Shown here: in pieces, positions 46,681 to 56,710 of the stretch
How positions within the stretch are numbered: the first letter of the stretch is position 1
Layout: the number at the start of each line of letters is the position of its first letter
DNA from: JBGPTK01 sp963797765
GTDB lineage: Bacteria > Acidobacteriota > Terriglobia > Acidiferrales > UBA7541
NCBI GenBank assembly: GCA_963797765.1
Contig: CAWCQU010000003.1
Span: 1,612,001 to 1,676,000, forward strand
Length of the DNA stretch: 64,000 bases
Direction of reading: 5' to 3'
Program-made: the position numbers and the translations under genes
The notes under the pieces: generated by a model
The model's input: only the letters and a program-made list of their open reading frames with translations
Told to the model about the DNA's origin: nothing
The model's database searches: none

Positions 46681-46729
46681 TGCCACCCTCCCGACAGAAC
46701 CCGTCGGGCGAGAAAGGGTGGCGCTACAT
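46681..46729. repeat. Intergenic hairpin repeat, copy 1
   Basis: Nested hairpin: an outer stem CCACCCT/AGGGTGG and an inner stem CCCGAC/GTCGGG around AGAACCC. The first 33 bases recur exactly at 48088-48120. A REP-like element of the type common between acidobacterial genes; it may also end transcription after fabV. Confidence 0.75.
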
Positions 46730-46763
46730 GATCGCGCCACACGATTGCGCTTCGCGCCTCGGG

Positions 46764-47960
46764 CTAGAGGGTTAGGTCGATTTCGGTGGGTTGGGAGTAG
46801 TCGACGCCCGGAACTTCGAAGCCGAAGAGATTGCGGAAGCCGCGCTTGAATGCGGCGAAATCGGATAGTTGGTGGAGATTTTCGGTGGTGACTTGGGGCC
46901 AGAGGGCGGCCACTTCGGATTGGACGCCGGGAGCCATTTCAAGATTATCCAGGCGGATCCGGCCCTCGTGATCGAAGACTGGTGTTTTTCCGGCGGCCAG
47001 GAAATCGCGGAAGAGGCGAGCCATTTGTTCGATGGTGCCTTCATCTGTTCCTTTCTGTTTCATCACTTTAAATAAAAGGCTCATGTAAAGAGGGACGACT
47101 GGTATCGCGGCGGAGGCTTGCGTGACGACGGCTTTATTTACCGAGACCCAGGCGTGGCCACCCAGGCGCTGCTGCAACATGAGATCGAGTGCGTGGGCCT
47201 TTTCTTCCAGATCTTTTTTTGCGCGGCCGATGGTGCCATCGCGATAAACCGGCCAGGTTAATTCGGGGCCGATGTAAGAATAGGCCAGGGTGCGAAAACC
47301 GGGCGCGAGCAAATTCTCCTGAAGCAGCGCATCGATCCAAAAGCGCCAATCTTCACCACCCATAACTGCCACTGTATCGGAGATTTCTTTATCGTCGGCG
47401 GGCTGGATGGTGATTTCGGAGACTTTTTCGGAATCGAGTTCGATTGTTTTATTGGTGTACGGGGCACCGATGGGCTTGAGCGCAGATTGGTGCGCTTGTC
47501 CCGTGCGCGGATGTACTCGCTTGGGGGAAGCGAGGCTGTAAATAAGAAGATCGATAGGGGCCATCTGCTTGCGGATAATTTCAGCGGCGTTGCGTTTCAG
47601 GTCGTCGGAGAAAGCGTCGCCGTTGAGGCTGGCAGCGAACAGCCCGCTTTTTTCGGCTTCGCGGTGAAACGCCACGGAATTGTAGTAGCCGGCGGATGCC
47701 GTTTTGCCGCGATCCGGGGGGCGCTCGAAAAAGACTCCGAGGGTGCGCGCCTGAAATCCCCAGGCTGCGGCGATGCGGGAGGCGAGGCCGTATCCAGTGG
47801 AAGCGCCGATGACGAGGACGTTGCGAGGGCCGACGGTATTGACGGGAATACTGCTTTTCACTATTTCGATTTGGCGCTCGACGTTTCGGCGGCAGCCTTC
47901 GGGATGCGCGTTGACGCAGATGAAGCCTCGCGATTTCATTTGAATGGTTTCGGCGGCCAT
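46764..47960 (-). CDS. fabV: Trans-2-enoyl-ACP/CoA reductase (FabV type)
   Basis: Reduces trans-2-enoyl-ACP or -CoA with NAD(P)H in the last step of fatty-acid elongation. It often replaces FabI and gives triclosan resistance. 398 residues, normal length. The NAD-binding segment NVLVIGASTGYGLASRIAAA and the FabV-type catalytic pair Tyr239-x8-Lys248 (YRDGTIGRAK) are present, as is the N-terminal RGFICVNAHPEGC signature. Possible start at 47939 instead. Stands alone between two copies of a hairpin repeat. Confidence 0.93.
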   Translation of the reverse strand: MAAETIQMKSRGFICVNAHPEGCRRNVERQIEIVKSSIPVNTVGPRNVLVIGASTGYGLASRIAAAWGFQARTLGVFFERPPDRGKTASAGYYNSVAFHREAEKSGLFAASLNGDAFSDDLKRNAAEIIRKQMAPIDLLIYSLASPKRVHPRTGQAHQSALKPIGAPYTNKTIELDSEKVSEITIQPADDKEISDTVAVMGGEDWRFWIDALLQENLLAPGFRTLAYSYIGPELTWPVYRDGTIGRAKKDLEEKAHALDLMLQQRLGGHAWVSVNKAVVTQASAAIPVVPLYMSLLFKVMKQKGTDEGTIEQMARLFRDFLAAGKTPVFDHEGRIRLDNLEMAPGVQSEVAALWPQVTTENLHQLSDFAAFKRGFRNLFGFEVPGVDYSQPTEIDLTL

Positions 47961-48087
47961 GATTGGGAAAAATTACCTTTCTTTTTGGCGTGCGGCCACA
48001 ATCGATTGAATTCAGCCCCATCATACAAATAGTCGGGCAGGTTTCTTAGCGTTTATTCGGGGGCTTCCCGGCCTAAGAACCTAAAGA

Positions 48088-48136
48088 TGCCACCCTCCCG
48101 ACAGAACCCGTCGGGCGAGGATGGATGGCGCTACAC
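48088..48136. repeat. Intergenic hairpin repeat, copy 2
   Basis: The first 33 bases are identical to 46681-46713. Further REP-like hairpins follow to 48290 (GGGGCTGAAGCCC; TCGGAGCTGAAGCTCCGA). They fill the 340-bp gap between tsaE and fabV, which otherwise holds no gene. Confidence 0.75.
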
Positions 48137-48303
48137 GAATACCCCTGCTGGCGTCTCGACACAGATTCTTCCCGATCAAGAACGCCGTCACGCCCCGCTG
48201 AAAATCGCCGGAGTAGACTCCAGGGGCTGAAGCCCAACTTCTCCGGCCTTTTGATGTCGGAGCTGAAGCTCCGACCCCCTAAAAATCTTTTACGAGACAG
48301 GGT

Positions 48304-48774
48304 CTAACTCCGATGAGCGCGCAGCGCGCCGGATGGATCGGATACGGTGATGGCGCGGCTGGCGTCGTCAACGTGCTCCAGACGGATATGGACAATGGGC
48401 CAATCGGTGCGCAGAGTCATTTTGTCGGGCCACTCGACGATCACCACCGCGGGCTCGGACAAAATATCCTCGAGGCCCAGCGTTTCCAGATCGTGAAAAT
48501 CGCTGATGCGGTACAAATCCAAGTGATAAACCCTCGTGTGATTGCGGAACGAATGAATCAACGTGAATGTTGGACTGGTGACATCTTCCTCGCGGGCGGC
48601 ACCCAGGCCACTGACGATTCCTTTTGCCAGTGTGGTTTTCCCCGCGCCCAAATCGCCGGAAAGCAAGAGCAAGACAGGAGGCGTAATTTGCGCGGCCAAT
48701 TCCCTGCCCTTCGCGGTGGTTTCCTCGGCAGAATGCGAAATTATTTTCTGGGCCTGCGCATCTCCGCTATTCAT
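48304..48774 (-). CDS. tsaE: tRNA threonylcarbamoyladenosine biosynthesis ATPase
   Basis: ATPase that works with TsaB and TsaD to make t6A37 in ANN-decoding tRNAs. 156 residues, usual size. Walker A LSGDLGAGKTTLAKG, switch-like TSPTFTLIHSF and Walker-B-like VVIVEWPDK are all present. The start overlaps the end of the upstream NAD(P)HX gene by 8 bp, a classical pairing. Confidence 0.93.
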   Translation of the reverse strand: MNSGDAQAQKIISHSAEETTAKGRELAAQITPPVLLLLSGDLGAGKTTLAKGIVSGLGAAREEDVTSPTFTLIHSFRNHTRVYHLDLYRISDFHDLETLGLEDILSEPAVVIVEWPDKMTLRTDWPIVHIRLEHVDDASRAITVSDPSGALRAHRS

Positions 48775-50353
48775 GATCGATTTCAGCCATTACCTGCGCG
48801 TAGGCATTGGGAATCGCCTCGATCAAATCGGAGGCGATAAGCGAATGCTCACCCTTTTCGACAGCGGCCAAATCGCCTGCCAGACCATGGAGATAAACGC
48901 CAAAGCCCAGCGCTGCTTCCCAGTGCGCTGGAGCGAATTGCGCCGCGAGTCCGGCGAGCATGCCCGTGAGAACGTCGCCCGTCCCTGCCGTGGCCATGCC
49001 GGGATTTCCAGTGGAGTTGATCCAGGCGCGGCCATTGGGAGAAGCGATAACCGTGCCGGCACCCTTTAGTACAACGTTGACGTTCCATTCGGAAGCAGCG
49101 CGCCGGGCAATTTCAAGACGGCGCGCTTGCACCTCTTCGATTGAACAATTGAGCAGACGAGCCATTTCGCCGGGATGAGGAGTGATGGTGCAGATCTCGC
49201 CCTGGCGGCGGGAAAGTTCTCGCTCATACCCGGCGAAGGCATTCAACGCATCCGCATCCAAGATCACAGGAAGCAGACATGTGCTGGCTGCGCGGTGAAT
49301 AAAATTTCGCGTGTCTTCGTTGGTGGAAAGGCCAGGGCCCATGGCCAAGACATTTTTCCCGTCGAGCAAACGAGCAAAGCGATCCGCTTCGAATGCGCGC
49401 AAGGAAACCGTTCCGGCGTCCGTGGATTTGAGAGGAGCGGACATCAATTCGGGAACGGAGATTGAGACGGACCATATCTCGGTTTCGGCTGTCGCGACCG
49501 TCACCAGTCCTGCGCCGGCGCGGAGAGCGGCCCAGCCAGCGAGCACAGCCGCGCCCATTTTTCCGCGCGAGCCGGCAACGATCAGAGCGTGGCCATACGT
49601 TCCTTTATTGCTATTCAGCTTTCGCTTTAGGGGCAGACTTTTGAACTCGCCGGGCTCGAGCCAACGCAAACCGTCGTCGCCCAGTTCTTCCACCAGCGCG
49701 AGAGGGCTGCCGATGTGCCTGACAATTAGTTTGCCAACGCGTTCCGAAGCGGGCGGAGCAATCATGCCGACTTTAGGGGCGGTGAACGTGATGGTGTAAT
49801 CCGTGGAGATTGCCGGGCCGTGGACTTCGTTGGAATCAGCTGAAAGACCGGAAGGGATATCCACAGCCACGACGATTCCAGGCTTTGCTTCGTTCACATC
49901 GCTGATGACTTGCGCCAAGAGTCCTTCTACCTGGCCGCGGAGTCCGGTTCCGAGGAGTGCGTCGATGATGATGTCCGCGCCGTCGAGCAGGTTTTTGGAA
50001 GTTTGCCAGTCATCCGTGTTTCGGATGGAGCGAAGGCTGCCACGATAGTCCTGCCAACGAGCCATGTTGGTTTTTGCATCGCCGTGTACGGATTCGAAAG
50101 CATCGAAAAGCAGCACGGAGGACTGCGCGTTCCTATCGCGGAGTTTGCGGGCGACGACAAAGCCATCGCCTCCATTATTGCCTTTGCCACAAAGGATCAA
50201 GATCTTGCGGCGGGCGATATCCGGGAATTTTTGGGAAAGGAAAGCAGCGACACTCGATCCGGCATTTTCCATCAGGGTGAGATTCGAGATTTGGGCGTGC
50301 TCGACGGTGAGCCGGTCCACTTCGCGCATTTGTGCGGCGGTGAGAATTTTCAT
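48767..50353 (-). CDS. nnr: Bifunctional NAD(P)HX epimerase/dehydratase
   Basis: Repairs hydrated NAD(P)H. The N-terminal YjeF epimerase domain (~1-210) has ILCGKGNNGGDGFVVARKL and the catalytic Asp in VVAVDIPSGL. The C-terminal ADP/ATP-dependent dehydratase domain (~225-528) has HALIVAGSRGKMGAAVLAG, LDADALNAFAG, TPHPGEMARL and NPGMATAGTGDVLTGMLAGL. About 528 residues from the ATG at 50353 (MKILTAAQMREVD); an in-frame ATG at 50383 adds 10 unlikely residues. Overlaps tsaE, so the two are one operon. Confidence 0.95.
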   Translation of the reverse strand: MKILTAAQMREVDRLTVEHAQISNLTLMENAGSSVAAFLSQKFPDIARRKILILCGKGNNGGDGFVVARKLRDRNAQSSVLLFDAFESVHGDAKTNMARWQDYRGSLRSIRNTDDWQTSKNLLDGADIIIDALLGTGLRGQVEGLLAQVISDVNEAKPGIVVAVDIPSGLSADSNEVHGPAISTDYTITFTAPKVGMIAPPASERVGKLIVRHIGSPLALVEELGDDGLRWLEPGEFKSLPLKRKLNSNKGTYGHALIVAGSRGKMGAAVLAGWAALRAGAGLVTVATAETEIWSVSISVPELMSAPLKSTDAGTVSLRAFEADRFARLLDGKNVLAMGPGLSTNEDTRNFIHRAASTCLLPVILDADALNAFAGYERELSRRQGEICTITPHPGEMARLLNCSIEEVQARRLEIARRAASEWNVNVVLKGAGTVIASPNGRAWINSTGNPGMATAGTGDVLTGMLAGLAAQFAPAHWEAALGFGVYLHGLAGDLAAVEKGEHSLIASDLIEAIPNAYAQVMAEIDHE

Positions 50354-50623
50354 GGGCGTTCGCCAGGACGCGACAGTATACAAGAAGGGGATGGCACGGC
50401 CCTAGTTGGGAGTGATGCGGCGATCGGGAGATGGTTGTCAATCCGGCGTTCCCACACTCGCTGTGCAGTGCCGCCCGTAGTTTCGCTGAAGTTGGAGGCG
50501 TGCTTCGGACGCTACCGCGAAAGTGATCCGTAGAGAGCGAATCTGGTGCGTATTCGTGGACGGATCGTTCGCGAGGGCAGCCCGGCGGGGTGCCCCTTGC
50601 TATCTAAGTGGACTTTGCGCCGG

Positions 50624-51127
50624 CTACTTTGCCGGGGCGGCTGCCGCGAGCGTGTAGGTGCCGGTGCAGGAATAATCCAGGCCGCCATCGGCGGTGCCGG
50701 TTAGCTTGCACGAGCCTGAACCCTTGATGCCTTTCATTTTCCCCGTGCCGCCGATGATCTGGTATTTATTGCTGCCCGTGGTCATGGCGCCAGCTTTCAT
50801 GGTAGCGGTCGTCATATAGGAATAGTAAACCTTGTCGCCGCCATCGTAATTTTCCGTGTAAAGGCCCCAGGCTTTGCTGTTGTTGGCCGACATTTCACCG
50901 TGCTCGGAAAAGGAACCGTCCTTGGCGGAGGCGCCGCCGACTTCTCCGGTGGCGGAACATTTTCCCTGGCCGAGGGTGAAGAAGTGTCCATCCTTGTCGC
51001 CGGCCGGGACATTTTGTAGAACGTCGGGCTTGCTGCATTTGCCGGAGAAAGTGTGGCTGGTTTGGGCGGAAGTGGTGGAAACGGCAAAAGCGATTACAGC
51101 GGAGAGGCAGAGGATCTTGAATTTCAC
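50624..51127 (-). CDS. Small secreted protein, beta-barrel-like
   Basis: 167 residues with a signal peptide (FKILCLSAVIAFAVSTTSAQ). The mature chain is Gly/Ser/Thr-rich with six Cys and ends in YQIIGGTGKMKGIKGSGSC, a motif like that of dirigent/allene-oxide-cyclase barrels. No catalytic residues are obvious. Monocistronic, between the nnr and phosphatase genes. Function unknown. Confidence 0.65.
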   Translation of the reverse strand: MKFKILCLSAVIAFAVSTTSAQTSHTFSGKCSKPDVLQNVPAGDKDGHFFTLGQGKCSATGEVGGASAKDGSFSEHGEMSANNSKAWGLYTENYDGGDKVYYSYMTTATMKAGAMTTGSNKYQIIGGTGKMKGIKGSGSCKLTGTADGGLDYSCTGTYTLAAAAPAK

Positions 51128-51227
51128 GTTTTCTCCTTAGAATTGGGACATTCCGGATTCGCCGGAATTTACTCCGAATTCCCTGCAAAGTCCATATCTG
51201 CGATGGCGGCGAGGAGGGATGGCGGGG

Positions 51228-53219
51228 TTATTCCAGGCGGGCGACGACTACGGTCATGTCGTCGGCTTGTTCCGGGGAGCCGCCCCATTGTTCGGCGGCG
51301 GCGACTAAATCTTCGGCGAGGCGAGCGGGAGAGGATGCGCTGCGGCGGAGGACTTCGTCCATCAAGCGGCGAGTGCCAAACTCTTCGCCGTAAACGTTTT
51401 CAGGCTCGATGATGCCGTCGCTGAATGCCACCAACAAGCTGCCGGGAGTTACCTGAATGGTCCCCTCGTGATACTCGCAGTGATCGAACAGGCCGACGAC
51501 CGTGCCACCTTCTTCGAGCTTCACAATCTGACCATCGCAAACGTAGAAGGGGGGGCAGTGGCCTGCATTGGTGTAGGAAAGAATGCGCGTAGAGGTGTCA
51601 TAAACAGCATAGAAAAACGTGGCGTAGCGGTCGTCGGAGGTATTCAAGTAGAGATGGCGGTTCAGGCGTTTGACAAGTTCGCCGGTACCCACGTTTCCGT
51701 TCGAAAGCGCCTGGCTGCGCAGCGCGGCCTGCAGGCTGGCCATCAGAAGAGCAGCGGAAATTCCCTTGCCGCTGATATCCGCGACGGCGACGCCGATGCG
51801 CGTGGAGCTGAGGCGGATGACGTCGTAATAATCGCCGCTGACGACGCGGGCGGCGCGGCAGATGGCGGCGAGTTGCACGCCGACGAGCGAAGGCAAATTC
51901 TGAGGAAACAATTGCGACTGAACTTCACGCGCGATGGATACTTCGCTTTCGAGCCGCTGGAGCTGGCGCTGTCCTTCGATCAATTCACCGATGGAACTGG
52001 TCATGGCGTTGAAAGATTCACCGAGGACGCCCAATTGATCGCGGCGCTGCACGCGGACGCGATGGGCGAAGTCTCCCTTGCGAATGTGCTGAGTGGCGTC
52101 GTAGAGATCGGAGACGGCGTGCGTGATTGTGCGGGTCAAAATGATGCCGGTGATCAGGGCGACGATTTCGATGACCAGGAAGGTGATGCCGATCAGGATG
52201 AGGACCCAGACGAGCGGCTCGCCAAGTGCGCCGAGCGAGCTGATCAGGCGGCGATTTAATTGAGACGGGCGAACGGTGAAGGCGGCAAGCACCGGGGTTA
52301 TCTGAATTTCGCCATTCGAAGTCTTCAAAGCATAAGCTTCAAGAGTGGCGCCACCGTTTACCGGAACGTCGAGCCAACTGCTTCGCGGGCCTAATATGCG
52401 GTGGCGGCTGGTGATGCGGCCGGTAGGGACAAAACGGTCGCCGCCTAAATTGAGACCGATTCGTTCGTTTTCGTTTGGGGCGGCGAGGCGCATGGCAGTG
52501 AACTGAATCGGGCCTAACTCGGAACTCAATCGATCGAGCAGTTCAGGAGAAAGGGGCGTCGAAACAGCGACCAGGACTGTCTGGCCGTGTTCCCTTTTGC
52601 GGATACTGGCGCGCAACCAGAGTCTTCCTTCCGATTCAATGATTCCGGAAAATTGATCGGCAGCGATTTTCTGCAGAAGCCTGTCTTCGACGTCGACTTC
52701 GAGGTGGATTCCCGGCAGGTCGGTTTGAGCGGCATCGAGAAGCGCGGTGACGCTGGGCTGAACAATTGCGGCGGCCTGGCCTTTACCGACGACTCGCTGT
52801 TCGCTTAGCAGTTCCGCGGCGACGGCGTTGGCGGTGGTGGCGGCCTGGTTCACTCGTTCCTGGAGGTCGTCATGAAGCAAATGAGCGCCCAATTGCAGAT
52901 AGCTGAGATAGGCTCCCAGGCCAACCATGGCGAGCAGGAGTAATACAGGGACTACGGCAATGAAAATGTAGGCGACGATCAGGCGATTGCGCAGGCTCCA
53001 GAGAAGTTGCTGGCGCAACCAGCCGATTTGGCGGATGAGGAGATAGGAGATCGATATGATGGAGAGAAACCCGACGAAGCCCTGGAATGGCGCGCGCCAG
53101 ACAACTACCTCAATTATGCGGAGCAGAAGGTAGAAGACGACGATGGCGAAGGCGATGCGGTCGAGCGGCGTACTTCGGCGCCAGGCTGCCTGAACGCGAT
53201 GGAAGGAGAAACTTGGCAT
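51228..53219 (-). CDS. Membrane sensor PP2C-type phosphatase (RsbU/SpoIIE family)
   Basis: 663 residues. N-terminal membrane segments (FAIVVFYLLLRIIEVVVW; LIVAYIFIAVVPVLLLLAMVG) flank an extracytoplasmic sensor region of ~190 residues, followed by a TM helix and a HAMP domain (LYDATQHIRKGDFAHRVRVQ). A coiled linker and a SpoIIE phosphatase domain follow (SGDYYDV, VAVADISGKGISAALLM, GHCPPFYV, and the C-terminal QADDMTVVVARL). The metal Asp residues in GDYYD and ADISG are kept. Expected to dephosphorylate a STAS anti-sigma antagonist and so activate a stress response. No cognate anti-sigma pair lies beside it. Confidence 0.9.
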   Translation of the reverse strand: MPSFSFHRVQAAWRRSTPLDRIAFAIVVFYLLLRIIEVVVWRAPFQGFVGFLSIISISYLLIRQIGWLRQQLLWSLRNRLIVAYIFIAVVPVLLLLAMVGLGAYLSYLQLGAHLLHDDLQERVNQAATTANAVAAELLSEQRVVGKGQAAAIVQPSVTALLDAAQTDLPGIHLEVDVEDRLLQKIAADQFSGIIESEGRLWLRASIRKREHGQTVLVAVSTPLSPELLDRLSSELGPIQFTAMRLAAPNENERIGLNLGGDRFVPTGRITSRHRILGPRSSWLDVPVNGGATLEAYALKTSNGEIQITPVLAAFTVRPSQLNRRLISSLGALGEPLVWVLILIGITFLVIEIVALITGIILTRTITHAVSDLYDATQHIRKGDFAHRVRVQRRDQLGVLGESFNAMTSSIGELIEGQRQLQRLESEVSIAREVQSQLFPQNLPSLVGVQLAAICRAARVVSGDYYDVIRLSSTRIGVAVADISGKGISAALLMASLQAALRSQALSNGNVGTGELVKRLNRHLYLNTSDDRYATFFYAVYDTSTRILSYTNAGHCPPFYVCDGQIVKLEEGGTVVGLFDHCEYHEGTIQVTPGSLLVAFSDGIIEPENVYGEEFGTRRLMDEVLRRSASSPARLAEDLVAAAEQWGGSPEQADDMTVVVARLE

Positions 53220-53536
53220 GGCTGTTAAGGCTAACGCGAAAGGGCCGAGGGTACATCAAAAATCGTTCGGCACCGAGGATGCAACGCATGAAGAAGATTG
53301 GTATCGAAGGAATAGGTTAAGTGGATACGGTCTGTGACAGCCAAGGCGTAGGGGATCAGGACAAAAAACCGGGAGAGATCCTTCGGCCCGGAAGACGGGC
53401 CTCAGGATGACACTCTTGGGCGATGGTGTCCTCATGACATGAGGCTCATGGCTGGCCTCAAACGAGATGCCGGCATGAATGCCGGCGCCACACGAAAATT
53501 TGTGCGTGGCAGCGTAAACGTCGGCGCCACTTGAAA
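53220..53536. repeat. Intergenic stretch with REP-like hairpins
   Basis: No gene. GATGCCGGCATGAATGCCGGC is a strong hairpin near 53466, and weaker copies follow (GGCGCCAC repeats). Similar hairpins occur near 58870-58925. Confidence 0.5.
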
Positions 53537-55105
53537 CTATTTTATTTTGTCGTTGGGCACGGGTTGAGGGGGAAGATTGCGGACGCGGCTGTGATGACGG
53601 CTATAGGTGAAATAGATCACCATGCCGATGATCAGCCAGACGATCAGGCGCAACCAGGTGTCCAGAGGCAAGCTGGCCATCAGGCCGAAGGAAATCAGAA
53701 TGCCCATGATGGGCACGAATGGAATCCAGGGCGTCTTGAATGGCCGCTCCAGATTTGGCCGTCGAACGCGCAAGACCCAAACACCGGCGCAGACAATTAC
53801 GAAGGCGAGGAGAGTGCCAATGCTGACGAGCTCTCCCAGGACGCCGATGGGAATGGTGGCGGCAAAGATGGCCACGCAGATTCCTACGACGATGCTGGAA
53901 AGATAGGGCGTGCGGAATTTGGGATGGATTTTGCTGGCCCAGGCAGGAAGCAGGCCGTCACGGGACATGGAATAGAACACGCGCGACTGGCCGAGCAACA
54001 TGACGAGCATTACGGTGCCGAGTCCGAAAATGGCTCCGATTTTTACCAGGAAGCTGCCCCAGCGGACGCCGGGGACTGCATCGATGCCGATGGCGACGGG
54101 GTCGGAGACGTTGAGCATTTTGTAAGAGACGACGCCGGTGAGCAGGCCGGAAACCACGATGTACAGCACCGTGCAGATTACCAGGGAGCCGAGAATGCCG
54201 ATGGGCATGTCGCGCTTGGGGTTTTTGGCCTCTTGAGCGGCGGTGGAGACGGCGTCAAACCCGATGTAGGCGAAGAAAATTACGGCGGCGCCGCGGGCAA
54301 TTCCCGACAAACCGTATTGTCCGGTCACTCCTGTATTGGGCGGGATGAAGGGATGCCAGTTTGCTTTGAAAATTTCCGGGGCTTTGAAGTAATACATGCC
54401 GACGACACCGATGAATACGAGGACGACGGCCAGCTTGACGATAACGACCGCCGAATTCAGGTTGGCGGATTCCTTGATCCCGATTACCAGAACGGTGGTG
54501 ACGCCGAGAATGGCCAGGAAAGCAATTGCGTCAAAATAGGCGGTCTTGTGAGGCAGGGTGGCGGGATCAATTCCAGCGGATGCCAGCGAATCCTTGATTC
54601 TCGCCAAATGCTCCCAGTGATTATTATAAAGAACGAGAGGCTCGCCGTGTGCGCTGGTGAACTGAGGCGGGATAGTGATTCCCCAATCCTGGAGGAAGCT
54701 GAGGACATATCCGCTCCAGCCGGAGGCAACGGTGGCGGCGCCGAAGGCATATTCGAGGATCAAATCCCACCCGATGATCCAGGCGAAGATTTCGCCGAGG
54801 GTGGCGTAGCCGTAGGTGTAGGCGGAGCCAGCGATGGGAATGAGCGAGGCGAATTCAGCGTAACAGAGGCCGGCAAACGCGCAGGCGGAACCCGCCAGAA
54901 CGAAAGAGAGCACGATGGCTGGTCCGGCGTATTTCGCGGCGGCGGCGCCGGTGAGCACGAAAATTCCGGCGCCGATGATCGCACCGATGCCCAGGGTGAC
55001 CAGGTTCACGGGACCGAGGGCGCGCTTCAGAGTGTTTTCGCCCGTCTCCGCCGCTTCGTCAATCACGAGGGTGAGCGGCTTTGTTCTTAGTAATTCGCTG
55101 GCCAT
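53537..55105 (-). CDS. APC-superfamily amino acid permease
   Basis: 522 residues, about 12 membrane helices. TM1 contains the unwound substrate motif IGAIIGAGIFVLTG. LGEIFAWIIGWDLILEYAFG and FVAFVAYIGFDAVSTAAQEAK-like spans match cationic-amino-acid transporter type members. Substrate not readable. It is tandem with a second permease (55151-56698) 46 bp upstream, and both belong to the run thiE-permease-permease. Confidence 0.9.
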   Translation of the reverse strand: MASELLRTKPLTLVIDEAAETGENTLKRALGPVNLVTLGIGAIIGAGIFVLTGAAAAKYAGPAIVLSFVLAGSACAFAGLCYAEFASLIPIAGSAYTYGYATLGEIFAWIIGWDLILEYAFGAATVASGWSGYVLSFLQDWGITIPPQFTSAHGEPLVLYNNHWEHLARIKDSLASAGIDPATLPHKTAYFDAIAFLAILGVTTVLVIGIKESANLNSAVVIVKLAVVLVFIGVVGMYYFKAPEIFKANWHPFIPPNTGVTGQYGLSGIARGAAVIFFAYIGFDAVSTAAQEAKNPKRDMPIGILGSLVICTVLYIVVSGLLTGVVSYKMLNVSDPVAIGIDAVPGVRWGSFLVKIGAIFGLGTVMLVMLLGQSRVFYSMSRDGLLPAWASKIHPKFRTPYLSSIVVGICVAIFAATIPIGVLGELVSIGTLLAFVIVCAGVWVLRVRRPNLERPFKTPWIPFVPIMGILISFGLMASLPLDTWLRLIVWLIIGMVIYFTYSRHHSRVRNLPPQPVPNDKIK

Positions 55106-55150
55106 TCAAGGCCTCCCTTTAGAAAATCCGGCATGCCAGGAATTCGAAAC

Positions 55151-56698
55151 CTAACTTGCCGCGCCGATGCTGTTCGCCTTTACGCGAGAACGCCAGACCA
55201 CATAGACCGGAACGCCGATAAGAACGATGATGAGCCCCGGCCATGTGTACTGCGGTTTATACCTTAGTAGCTGCACTTCCAGGAAGACCGCCATCACAAT
55301 ATAGAGTGCGGGAAGGAACGGATAACCGATGGCGCGGTAGGGACGAACCATCTCCGGGCGTTTGGCGCGCAGGAGGAAAAGGCCGCAGAGCGTGAGGATG
55401 TAGAAAATTACGACGGCAAAAATCAGGAAATCGAGCAATTGGCTGTAAGTGCCGGAAAGGCAAAGAATCGCGGCCCAAATGCACTGGACCACCAGCGCGG
55501 CACCGGGAACATTGTGGCGATTGAGCTTGCCCACGGATTTGAAAAAAAGATTATCTTTTGCCATGGCGTAATAAATGCGAGCGCCGGCAAGAATCAAACC
55601 ATTGGCACAGCCGAAAGCGGAAATCATGATGGCCACGGCCATCATCACGGAGCCGACGGAACCGAATATTACCTGCAGGGCGGCGGTGGCGACGCGATCT
55701 TCGGTGGCGAACTGGATGCCGCGGGAAAGCGGGTCGGCTCCGGTTGGGCTTCCGGCCATGGGCAGCACACGGAGATAGGCGATATTTGCGAGGACGTAGA
55801 GGGTGGTGACAATGCCGGTGCCGAGCGCCAGAGAAAGCGGCAAGTTGCGGCTGGGATTCTTCACTTCGGCGGCGGTGAAGGTGATGTTGTTCCAGGCGTC
55901 GGAGGAGAATAGCGCCCCCACCATGGCAACGCCCACCAGTGTGATCGTCCCGATTTCCCAGGTGGGGGCCGACGGCGGGTAGGGATGCATCAGGCCGAGG
56001 CCGGAATTGCGCCAGAAATCGGTGAAATTGGCGGCGCGCGCGAAGGCGGTGGAGAACCAGAATCCGATCAGGACCAGCGCGGCCAGGGCGCCTGTCTTGG
56101 CGATGGTGAAAACGTTTTGCACCAGAGAGCCGATCCGCAAGCCGTGGGTATTGAGCCAAGTGAGAAATACGATGGCGGCGATGGCGAGAAAGTTCTGGCG
56201 ATTCAGGCCGACGTCATAAGGACCGAGGACACCGAACCACAGAGTCCAAGGACCGAATGTGCCGAGCTTTAGAATCCAATGCGATGAGGAGATGGAAGGA
56301 AACAGGACCCCGGTGAATTTTGCGAATGCGATGCCTACCGCGGCGATCGTTCCCGTTTGAATGACCAGGAGCATCGTCCAACCGTAGAGAAAGCCCCATA
56401 TTTCGCCGAGAGATTCACGCAGGTAGACGTATTGTCCGCCGGCGTGGGGCATAGCGGCGGCGAGTTCGCCATAGCTGAGCGCGCCGATTAGGGTCATCAC
56501 TCCGGAAACCAGCCAGACAGCGAGAAGCAGGCCAGGGCTCTGCACCTGGCGGGTAATGTCCGCGGCGACGATGAAGATGCCGGAGCCGATCATCGAGCCG
56601 ATCACGATCATGGTGGAATCGAGAAGGCCGAGGCCTTTTACGAATCCAGTTTGATTCGCGGCGGCGGGCGAAGCGATTGGCTGGGTGATGTCGGCCAT
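55151..56698 (-). CDS. APC-superfamily amino acid permease
   Basis: 515 residues, ~12 membrane helices. TM1 has IGSMIGSGIFIVAADI and TM3 AMPHAGGQYVYLRESLGEIW. Later spans include DAWNNITFTAAEVKNPSRNL, typical of the LAT/APC branch. Paralogous to, but clearly distinct from, the neighbouring permease. It starts 13 bp after thiE, so all three are probably one transcript. Confidence 0.9.
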   Translation of the reverse strand: MADITQPIASPAAANQTGFVKGLGLLDSTMIVIGSMIGSGIFIVAADITRQVQSPGLLLAVWLVSGVMTLIGALSYGELAAAMPHAGGQYVYLRESLGEIWGFLYGWTMLLVIQTGTIAAVGIAFAKFTGVLFPSISSSHWILKLGTFGPWTLWFGVLGPYDVGLNRQNFLAIAAIVFLTWLNTHGLRIGSLVQNVFTIAKTGALAALVLIGFWFSTAFARAANFTDFWRNSGLGLMHPYPPSAPTWEIGTITLVGVAMVGALFSSDAWNNITFTAAEVKNPSRNLPLSLALGTGIVTTLYVLANIAYLRVLPMAGSPTGADPLSRGIQFATEDRVATAALQVIFGSVGSVMMAVAIMISAFGCANGLILAGARIYYAMAKDNLFFKSVGKLNRHNVPGAALVVQCIWAAILCLSGTYSQLLDFLIFAVVIFYILTLCGLFLLRAKRPEMVRPYRAIGYPFLPALYIVMAVFLEVQLLRYKPQYTWPGLIIVLIGVPVYVVWRSRVKANSIGAAS

Positions 56699-56710
56699 TT
56701 CGAAATCCTC

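Noticed and set aside
53531..55090. Plus-strand ORF of 519 codons
   Set aside because: Antisense of an intact 12-TM permease gene. The predicted protein (Gly/Asp/Glu-rich) has no family features.
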